Assembly: GCA_021604605.1 (NCBI GenBank)
Contig: BQJH01000048.1
Location: 1 to 13,908, forward strand
Direction of reading: 5' to 3'
From: Hyphococcus sp.
Lineage (GTDB): Bacteria; Pseudomonadota; Alphaproteobacteria; Caulobacterales; Parvularculaceae
Length of the DNA: 13,908 nucleotides
The position numbers and the translations under genes are program-made. Shown here one piece after another: positions 7,071 through 12,510 of the stretch. The notes beneath the pieces were generated by a model. The model saw nothing but the letters and a program-made list of their open reading frames with translations, searched no databases and was not told where the DNA came from. Position 1 is the stretch's first letter. Every line of letters begins with the position of its first letter.

Positions 7071-7493
7071 TTAGGTTGCAGGGTCAGGGTGTGGGCGCTG
7101 CGGTGCATTTTCCCACTCAGTGATGTTGAGTAGGGTTGCGCGCAGACAATGTTCAAACTGAGAGCGCGCCGCCGCGTCGCCATGATAAAGGAAGCGACAT
7201 AAAATTCTGCGCGCTTCGTCATCACCGTAATATGCGGGGATCATTTCAACGAGTTCATAGGGGCCCCAGTCGGACGCCATTTCGATGGCATCGCGCAGCT
7301 CACCAACATCACCCCGCCAGCGCGCAATGATATCGAACATCATCTGGTCATCACCCGAAGACGACCCCTTTATGTCTGCATGCTGCACTTTATCCACACG
7401 TTTCGCGTTCTGCCTGTAAAACGAAAGCCGGGCCAAAACAGGATCATTCACCGTACTGGTTTTGGTTTCGGTAGGCGGGCCTGAATCAAACAT
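7071..7493 (-). CDS. Unknown 140-aa soluble protein, first gene of the nhaA operon
   Basis: I do not recognise this protein. It has a polar, probably disordered start (~1-45), then a mostly helical region with 'MMFDIIARWRGDVGELRDAIEMASDWGP' split over ~51-78, 'YELVEMIPAYYGDDEARRILCRFLYHG' over ~79-105, and two cysteines (Cys99, Cys116). There are no membrane segments. The frame extends 24 codons further upstream to 7565. I start at the ATG at 7491-7493 because TTAAGGAG lies 10 nt before it (and AGGA 3 nt before it), and because the extension would run through a strong inverted repeat. The DUF465 gene begins 19 nt after its stop and nhaA follows. Translation may be controlled by the leader structure listed separately. 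Being first in an nhaA operon, it may serve ion or pH homeostasis, but that is only inference. Confidence 0.75.
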   Translation of the reverse strand: MFDSGPPTETKTSTVNDPVLARLSFYRQNAKRVDKVQHADIKGSSSGDDQMMFDIIARWRGDVGELRDAIEMASDWGPYELVEMIPAYYGDDEARRILCRFLYHGDAAARSQFEHCLRATLLNITEWENAPQRPHPDPAT

Positions 7494-7496
7494 AAT

Positions 7497-7547
7497 TCCT
7501 AAACTCCTTAACTCAGGCTGTAATTTAGGAGGATCAGGAGTTAAGGA
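7497..7547 (-). promoter_or_regulatory. Leader with two SD/anti-SD pairs before the 140-aa gene
   Basis: On the minus strand the ribosome site consists of two similar tandem elements, GAGTTAAGGA (7514-7505) and TTTAGGA (7503-7497), just before the ATG at 7493. Each has a perfect upstream complement in the leader: TCCTTAACTC (7547-7538) and TCCTAAA (7530-7524). The 10-bp and 7-bp pairings interleave in pseudoknot order, so they may be alternatives or form together. Either would bury Shine-Dalgarno bases, which suggests translational control. The same 10-bp inverted repeat could instead be a DNA operator in the divergent promoter region. Confidence 0.5.
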
Positions 7548-7570
7548 AAACCGGCTTAAGAACAATTATG

Positions 7571-7589
7571 TGATTGGATTTTCCTATCA
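7571..7589. promoter_or_regulatory. Candidate OxyR-type operator in the divergent promoter
   Basis: The site TGATTGGATTTTCCTATCA contains ATTG-N7-CTAT at 7573-7587, one mismatch from the ATAG-N7-CTAT half element of the OxyR consensus. It is 16/19 identical to the site at 8563-8581. It lies 42 bp upstream of the regulator's start. It also overlaps TTGATA (minus strand, 7590-7585), a possible -35 for the opposite operon with a CATAAT about 14 nt on. This is a natural place for autoregulation and control of the nhaA operon. Only one half of the full tandem OxyR element is evident. Confidence 0.45.
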
Positions 7590-7630
7590 AATAATGTAAG
7601 CTAAAACTTGCCAGAAACAGGATTGCAAAA

Positions 7631-8560
7631 ATGGGTCAATCAACGCTCACCTTAAAACAGTTGCGGTGCTTACTCGCCGTTTCGGAGACCAATCACTTCC
7701 GACGCGCCGCAGAACAATGCGAAATCAGTCAGCCATCGCTCAGCGCGCAAATACAAAACCTTGAGGAAGTGCTTGGTTTGCGTCTCGTGGAACGCAGTCG
7801 GTCTGGTGTCGCTCTTTCGCCCGTGGGCCGGGAAATTGTTACCAGAGCGCGGCGCATCGCTGACGAAGCTCAAGGCATTCTCGATTTTGCGGGCAACGCC
7901 CAATCTGGCCTGGCCGGCACAATCAGGCTCGGCTCAAAGCCAACACTAGGCCCGTATCTTTTGCCTCATGTGGTGGCGCGGCTTCATCGCAAACATAAAG
8001 ATTTGCGCCTTTATGTGCGCGAGACTGCACCGAGAGAATTAGAGTTCGAACTGGCAAACGGGCTGCATGACGTTGTCCTTAGCCAGTTGCCTGCCACAAG
8101 CAGCGAACATGTTGCCGAAGAATTATTTCAGGAGCCGCTCTATCTCGCTCTCGCTGTCGATCACCCCTTGGCGAAAAAAGAAAAGCTGACAGTGAACTCT
8201 TTATCGGGCCTGGAAATACTTTCACTCAGCCCGGAGTACCACCTCCATGATCAAATCAATGCTCTGTGCCAGGATTTCGGCGCAACCCTGTTGAGGGATT
8301 ATGAGGGCACCAGCCTGGATGCGCTGCGTCAGATGGTTGGCATGGGCATGGGCGTCACATTTCTGCCGGCGCTCTATGTTCATTCAGAAATTTCATCCCG
8401 CGCAGAAATTGTCGTGAAGCCTTTAAGGGGGCGCTCCATCACGCGGCCCATAGGTTTAATCTGGCGAAAAAGCGCCGGGCGCGCACAGTCCTACAAGAAA
8501 ATTGCGAATATCATTCGCGACGTCGCGAAGGCCAAGTTCAAGGATTTGATTATTACGTAG
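7631..8560 (+). CDS. OxyR-like LysR-family regulator lacking the peroxidatic Cys
   Basis: A 309-residue LysR-type transcription regulator. The N-terminal winged helix (~6-65) reads 'LRCLLAVSETNHFRRAAEQC' then 'SQPSLSAQIQNLE', very close to OxyR. The effector domain has OxyR signatures 'PTLGPYLLPHVV' (~104-115), 'TSLDALRQMVGMGMGVTFLPAL' (~227-248) and 'IGLIWR'. In E. coli OxyR the redox pair is Cys199 and Cys208, nine residues apart. Here the first is His204 (codon CAC, 8240-8242, in 'PEYHLHDQ') and the second is kept as Cys213. A peroxide-sensing disulfide therefore cannot form in the usual way, and the signal is unknown. The ATG has CAGGA 8 nt upstream. The gene is divergent from the unknown-DUF465-nhaA operon; since E. 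coli NhaR is also a LysR-type regulator of nhaA, control of that operon is plausible. Matching operator-like sites flank the gene. Confidence 0.9.
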   Translation: MGQSTLTLKQLRCLLAVSETNHFRRAAEQCEISQPSLSAQIQNLEEVLGLRLVERSRSGVALSPVGREIVTRARRIADEAQGILDFAGNAQSGLAGTIRLGSKPTLGPYLLPHVVARLHRKHKDLRLYVRETAPRELEFELANGLHDVVLSQLPATSSEHVAEELFQEPLYLALAVDHPLAKKEKLTVNSLSGLEILSLSPEYHLHDQINALCQDFGATLLRDYEGTSLDALRQMVGMGMGVTFLPALYVHSEISSRAEIVVKPLRGRSITRPIGLIWRKSAGRAQSYKKIANIIRDVAKAKFKDLIIT

Positions 8561-8562
8561 TA

Positions 8563-8598
8563 TGATAGGTTTTTCCTATTACACTTTATATATATGAT
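8563..8598 (+). promoter_or_regulatory. Candidate OxyR-type operator and -10 for the micropeptide gene
   Basis: TGATAGGTTTTTCCTATTA (8563-8581) contains a perfect ATAG-N7-CTAT at 8565-8579 and begins 3 bp after the regulator's stop codon. It is 16/19 identical to the site upstream of the regulator. A TATGAT hexamer (8593-8598, 5 of 6 to TATAAT) follows at a distance that would put a poor -35 inside the operator, as is common at promoters activated by LysR-family proteins. The next gene is the 25-aa peptide at 8670. The promoter assignment is inference. Confidence 0.45.
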
Positions 8599-8669
8599 CG
8601 ATTGTTTTTATTTACTCCACCCCTAATTATTGGGGACAACAAACGAACGATGACAAAGGAGAAATAGAA

Positions 8670-8747
8670 ATGATCCGGGTTTCCGCATTTGGCGCCGTGA
8701 CCTCGCTTCTTGCAGGATATGCATTAGCAATCAGCGCATTACTCTAA
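8670..8747 (+). CDS. 25-aa hydrophobic micropeptide
   Basis: A 25-codon frame starting at ATG 8670 and ending at TAA 8745-8747. The peptide begins MIRVSAFGAV and ends in a hydrophobic run (SLLAGYALAISALL); almost the whole chain could form one transmembrane helix, with a single positive charge (Arg3) near the N-terminus. AAGGAG lies at 8656-8661, 8 nt before the ATG, an optimal ribosome site and among the best in the window. A strong intrinsic terminator begins 39 nt after the stop, and a candidate operator/promoter lies about 70-105 bp upstream, so the gene looks like a complete small transcription unit. No family is recognised. A 5-codon frame (MTKEK, 8650-8667) overlaps the ribosome site. 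At this length chance cannot be excluded, but the ribosome site, hydrophobicity and flanking signals agree. Confidence 0.6.
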   Translation: MIRVSAFGAVTSLLAGYALAISALL

Positions 8748-8785
8748 CCCTGCTTCCCACAGGCCCTTCGACGAGAAATGCGTAT

Positions 8786-8826
8786 AACGGCTTCGCGCCT
8801 ACCCCCCGGCGCGGGGCCGTTTTTTT
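8786..8826 (+). terminator. Strong Rho-independent terminator
   Basis: A 14-bp stem pairs 8786-8799 (AACGGC..CGCGCC) with 8808-8821 (GGCGCG..GCCGTT), including two G-U pairs, around an 8-nt C-rich loop. It runs directly into TTTTTT through 8826. The T-run is only on the + strand side, so it ends transcripts of the regulator and/or the micropeptide, not the convergent lipid-transport operon. Confidence 0.92.
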
Positions 8827-8857
8827 AGCGTGTTGCAATGTCAGAAGGCGTTAAATC

Positions 8858-9478
8858 TTAGCTTCGCACTTGCGCTTTTGAACCCTCATCGAATGTCCAG
8901 ACAGACATCTCTTTGATCAAATTTTCGAAGGCGGAGTTGAAACCGTTCAGCACATCATCGGCCGTGTCGCTTGCTGTCGGCGCGTGCGCATCAAACCGCT
9001 TGGCGGCAAATACCTTACCCCGGCCATTGGTCAGACGGGCAAAAACAGACACGTCAGCAGACCGCTCTCCATTGCGAACGTTCAGTTGCAATTTGCGGAT
9101 GTCAGTTTGCAATACGAGGTCAGCAATCGGCACCGCATGGCGGTCGCCGACACTGAGGATCTGACCCGTATCTTCAAGGCTTTGCGTGAGAGCAATTTGA
9201 AACAGACGCGGCGCCCGGTCAGCCCATTCTGCATTGGCGAAATACTCGACTTTGCCCGGCGCCGTCGACACGGCGATCTTGGTTGAATCATAAGCGCGGG
9301 TGGCGCGCGGATCATCGATTGCCAAAGACCATTCAACAGGCGCACGCGAACCAGGTTCAAGCTCAACAGTACTGATATGATAGCGGGGTTTCGCTGGTGT
9401 GGTTTCGGGCAATAAAGAAACGCAAGCACTGGTAAAGAGTGCGACGCTCAAGATAAAAGCCCTTGGTGCGTATTTCAT
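8858..9478 (-). CDS. ABC-transport auxiliary lipoprotein (PqiC-like)
   Basis: A 206-residue protein with a lipoprotein signal: Lys2/Arg6, a hydrophobic core (FILSVALF) and a lipobox-like 'TSAC' placing the acylated cysteine at residue 19. The mature domain ('KPRYHIS', 'LAIDDPRATRAYDS', 'YFANAEWADRAPRLFQIALTQSLE', 'ADLVLQTDIRKLQL') fits the ABC-type transport auxiliary lipoprotein family that includes PqiC, which works in the envelope with MCE proteins. The alignment 'Y.....WAD..P.L....L...LE' is the family's recognisable core. Its ATG overlaps the TGA of the MCE gene (ATGA, 9475-9478), implying translational coupling. It is the last gene of the four-gene operon. No intrinsic terminator is visible on its own strand; the strong one just beyond serves the opposite direction. 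Confidence 0.88.
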   Translation of the reverse strand: MKYAPRAFILSVALFTSACVSLLPETTPAKPRYHISTVELEPGSRAPVEWSLAIDDPRATRAYDSTKIAVSTAPGKVEYFANAEWADRAPRLFQIALTQSLEDTGQILSVGDRHAVPIADLVLQTDIRKLQLNVRNGERSADVSVFARLTNGRGKVFAAKRFDAHAPTASDTADDVLNGFNSAFENLIKEMSVWTFDEGSKAQVRS

Positions 9479-10401
9479 TGTTCTGCCTCGGCGCCATATT
9501 CCGGCGCGTTTTCACCCAGGAAATAAGCCTGAGGGTCGCGGTCAATTTCCCGCAACATATAATCGAGCGTGCGCATCAATCTGCGCAATTCAGCCATGGC
9601 AGGCGCCACCTGCCCCAATCCTTGGTCTGCAAAAATTCTTATCGATCCGCGGTTTTCTTCAACAACGCCGCGAAGGTCATCGATCAGGGCGCGTGAATCT
9701 TCCATCAATGCCTGTGCTTCCTTGACGGTTTCCGGCGCGTCATCATCAAGCAGCGCCTGAAGGCTTGTCGCCGCCGCATCAAGCTTATTAGACATCTGTG
9801 CGAGGTCGGTTGTGATCTGGTTGATGTTGCCAAGGGTTTCAGTAATCTGGTCTTCGTTGTCGGCAAAAGCGCCCGTCAAAATTTCAACATTGGCAATAAT
9901 GTCGTTGACGTTTTGAATGTTTTCATCAGACAGCAACCGACTTGCCTGAGCCAGCACCTCGCCGGAGCCTTCCAGAAAAGCGCCTAGTCCAGATGTGTCT
10001 GCGGTAATTCTTGGCGGGCGGTCGTCGCTTACCTCTTTCAATAATGGTTTATCGGGGCTGCCGCCAACCAACTGAATAATCGTCAGTCCGGTAAAACCAA
10101 CGGGTTCAAGTTCCGCAGTAGTATCAACTTTAACCGGCGTATCCTTTTCGACTCTCACCGTCGCAATTACTTTTGATGGATTGTCAGGATCAATCTTTAG
10201 GGTCTCAACTTCACCTTTTTGAATACCGTTAAAACGCACCTGGGCGCCGACTGACAAGCCGGAAACACGCTCGGTAAAGATGATGTCGTACTCGTCAAAC
10301 TCAGCCTGCGAACTGCTCAACGCCAGAACGGCAAGAAAACCGAACGCAATGACAATCATCACGGCCGAACCAATCAGAATATAATTGCCGTGCGTCTCCA
10401 T
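9475..10401 (-). CDS. MCE-domain lipid-transport protein (MlaD-like)
   Basis: A 308-residue substrate-binding component of an envelope lipid ABC transporter. It starts METHGNYILIG, the usual start of this family, with one transmembrane helix at ~8-28. A single MCE domain follows (~37-115) with the hallmark 'VSGLSVGAQVRFNGIQKGEV' and 'VGFTGLTIIQLVGG'. The remaining ~180 residues are mostly amphipathic helix with many Asn, Gln and Asp, likely the oligomerised helical needle in the periplasm. It is longer than E. coli MlaD (about 180 residues), as is usual for alphaproteobacterial MCE proteins with helical tails. It begins 18 nt after the ATPase stop; the purine run AAGGGG is about 14 nt upstream, farther than ideal, so efficient initiation may rely on coupling. 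It overlaps the lipoprotein gene by 4 nt. Confidence 0.95.
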   Translation of the reverse strand: METHGNYILIGSAVMIVIAFGFLAVLALSSSQAEFDEYDIIFTERVSGLSVGAQVRFNGIQKGEVETLKIDPDNPSKVIATVRVEKDTPVKVDTTAELEPVGFTGLTIIQLVGGSPDKPLLKEVSDDRPPRITADTSGLGAFLEGSGEVLAQASRLLSDENIQNVNDIIANVEILTGAFADNEDQITETLGNINQITTDLAQMSNKLDAAATSLQALLDDDAPETVKEAQALMEDSRALIDDLRGVVEENRGSIRIFADQGLGQVAPAMAELRRLMRTLDYMLREIDRDPQAYFLGENAPEYGAEAEQ

Positions 10402-10419
10402 GAGTTGTTATTCGTCCCC

Positions 10420-11205
10420 TTAACTTGCCTTTGCAGACAATGCCGCGCGTCCTCGCGGGCCTGAAAAATATTCCTGTATCCATGGATGATCAGTTTGTCG
10501 AACGTCATCCAATGTACCACATGCCTTCACATGCTTTTCCGCCAAAACAGCAACCCTGTCGCAAGCGGCGTGAAGCGTATCAAGATCATGAGTTACCATA
10601 AACACTGTTAACCCTAAGGATTCCTTGAGATTTACGATCAATTCATCAAATTTGGCGGCCCCTATAGGGTCCAGACCCGCTGTCGGCTCATCCAGAAACA
10701 CCAATTCCGGGTCTAGTGCTAACGCACGCGCAAGCCCTGCGCGTTTTTTCATCCCGCCAGACAACTCAGAAGGGTATTTTGACCCTGCCTCTGCGGGCAG
10801 ACCTACCATTGAAATTTTTAACGCCGCCATATCTTTGGCGAGTTCGCCCTCGACATGGAGATGCTCACGCAATGGCGCCATGACATTTTGCGCTACCGTT
10901 AACGAAGAGAAAAGAGCCCCCCCCTGAAAGAGGACCCCCCAACGGCGCTCAACGGACAATCGCTCTTTCTCGTTCGCCTCGTAAAAGTCCTGATCGAAAA
11001 CCTTCACCGTCCCAGCACTTGGCCTTTTAAGCCCAATGATCGCCCGCATCAGAACGGATTTGCCCGTACCCGAACCGCCAACAACGCCCATGATCTCGCC
11101 TGTTCGAACATCAAGATCGAGCTCATTATGCACCACAAAATCGTCAAACTGTGTGCGCAACCCACGAACCTCAATGACATTTTTATGTTTTGAAGATGCG
11201 CTCAA
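10420..11205 (-). CDS. Lipid-transport ABC ATPase (MlaF-like)
   Basis: A 261-residue cytoplasmic ATPase subunit that powers the MCE lipid transporter. Walker A GGSGTGKS is at ~43-50, the Q-loop Gln at ~94 in 'VLFQGGALFSSLTV', the signature LSGGMKKRAGLARA at ~148-161, Walker B LVFLDEP at ~168-174 with catalytic Glu173, the D-loop 'GLDP', and the H-loop His206 in 'MVTHDLDT'. 'FQGGALFSSLTVAQNV' and 'GGMKKRAGLARA' are typical of MlaF rather than of other importer ATPases. All catalytic residues are intact and the length is normal. The start overlaps the permease stop by 4 nt (ATGA at 11202-11205), so the two are translationally coupled. Confidence 0.95.
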   Translation of the reverse strand: MSASSKHKNVIEVRGLRTQFDDFVVHNELDLDVRTGEIMGVVGGSGTGKSVLMRAIIGLKRPSAGTVKVFDQDFYEANEKERLSVERRWGVLFQGGALFSSLTVAQNVMAPLREHLHVEGELAKDMAALKISMVGLPAEAGSKYPSELSGGMKKRAGLARALALDPELVFLDEPTAGLDPIGAAKFDELIVNLKESLGLTVFMVTHDLDTLHAACDRVAVLAEKHVKACGTLDDVRQTDHPWIQEYFSGPRGRAALSAKAS

Positions 11206-12347
11206 AAATCAATCTCCAGAAAAAACATGGCGAAAAATGCATCTAGTACAATCACAAGGAATAATGCCTGCACAACAGAAAGCGTCGTACGCTGACCAAG
11301 CGACTCAGCACTGCCTTCAACTTCCATGCCTTGAAAGCATCCAATTACAGCAATGACGAAGGCAAAAAACGGCGCTTTGATCATGCCCGCCCAGAAATGG
11401 TTGATAATGATGGTTTCCTGAAACCGCGCTGAAAACAGCGCCAGCGAAATATCCATTGCGCTAGCCGCAACAAGCGCACCGCCTATAATCCCTAATACTG
11501 CCGCGATAAATGCAATCGCCGGCAACATGATGACCAATGCGATAACGCGCGGTAAAACTAGCGCCTCCATCGGATCAATACCCAGAACGCGCATGGCGTC
11601 TATCTCTTCGCGAATTTTCATGGAACCGATCTGCGCTGTAAAAGCGCTGCCGGAACGTCCTGCGATCAAGATCGCCGTCAGCAGCACGCCAAATTCGCGT
11701 AGGACGGCAATGCCGACAAGCTCAACGGTAAAAATGTCGGCATTGAACAGGCGCAGGATTTTTGCACCCATAAACGCAACGACGGCGCCAATCAGAAACG
11801 ACATCAACCCAATAATCGGAATGGCGTCTAACCCGGCTTCTTCCATATGGTGAACCGTTGATGTCCACCGCATGCGTCTTGGCTGAGTAATCACGCGGAA
11901 CGCTGTCACCAAAGTGAGGCCAATAAAGCTCAACAATTCCAACGCCGCTTTGTAGGCATTTTCCACCCCCATACCGAGGCGAACGGTCATGGCCACAAAG
12001 GCATTTCGATGGAGCGGCATAATATGACACGGGGCCAGGTGATCTTTGATCTGATCCATCAAGGCGCTTTGGGCCTCATTGGCGCCGACAATTTTGGACC
12101 TCTCGGTGCGCTGATCGCAAGCATAGAGCGTGCGCTGCAGCACCATGGCCCCAGCCGTATCAAGGCGCTCAACGCCTCTCATATCAATGACAATATCGCG
12201 CCCGACCGAATCATCGGCAAAATCGCGAAGGCGCTCGTCAATCTCCTTCAGGAAGCGTGCACGCCAATCCCCGGAGACCACAAGACGCATAATCCCGCCA
12301 TCAACATCAATGTCGAAATGTGCCGGCGAATCCTTCATAGTAAACAC
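11202..12347 (-). CDS. STAS-MlaE fusion permease of a lipid ABC transporter
   Basis: A 381-residue fusion. The N-terminal STAS domain (~10-105) contains 'DIVIDMRGVERLDTAGAMVL', with Thr64 in the usual STAS Ser/Thr position. The C-terminal MlaE/YrbE permease domain (~135-381) contains the hallmark 'FGVLLTAILIAGRSGSAFTA' followed by 'IGSMKIREEIDAMRVLGIDP'. In E. coli these jobs are split between MlaB and MlaE, so the STAS part probably plays the MlaB role on the ATPase. The listed start is a GTG at 12345-12347. An ATG three codons later (12336-12338) has AAGAAAG 8 nt upstream and is an equally good or better start. First gene of the four-gene operon; its promoter must lie in the 163-bp gap shared with the divergent CHASE2 gene. 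No MlaA or MlaC gene is in the window. Confidence 0.95.
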   Translation of the reverse strand: MFTMKDSPAHFDIDVDGGIMRLVVSGDWRARFLKEIDERLRDFADDSVGRDIVIDMRGVERLDTAGAMVLQRTLYACDQRTERSKIVGANEAQSALMDQIKDHLAPCHIMPLHRNAFVAMTVRLGMGVENAYKAALELLSFIGLTLVTAFRVITQPRRMRWTSTVHHMEEAGLDAIPIIGLMSFLIGAVVAFMGAKILRLFNADIFTVELVGIAVLREFGVLLTAILIAGRSGSAFTAQIGSMKIREEIDAMRVLGIDPMEALVLPRVIALVIMLPAIAFIAAVLGIIGGALVAASAMDISLALFSARFQETIIINHFWAGMIKAPFFAFVIAVIGCFQGMEVEGSAESLGQRTTLSVVQALFLVIVLDAFFAMFFLEIDF

Positions 12348-12510
12348 TTTCTTAATGGCGACGCGGTCGGTGCGGCGCTTGCAAGCATACGCGCAGAAGC
12401 GATCATGGCGTACAGGGTGTTAAAATGATCCTGAAATTGCTGTGATTGCGACTCATTTAAGGGCAATAAAGCTGAGATTTTACTCTGAGTGTGTCGTTTA
12501 GGAGCTAGGT

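Noticed and set aside
7494..7565. 24-residue N-terminal extension of the 140-aa gene
   Set aside because: The upstream ATG has no ribosome site and the extension crosses the inverted repeat; a good Shine-Dalgarno precedes the ATG at 7493.
8620..8635. CCCC..GGGG short hairpin upstream of the micropeptide gene
   Set aside because: Only four pairs with an 8-nt loop that does not pair further; too weak to report as a feature.
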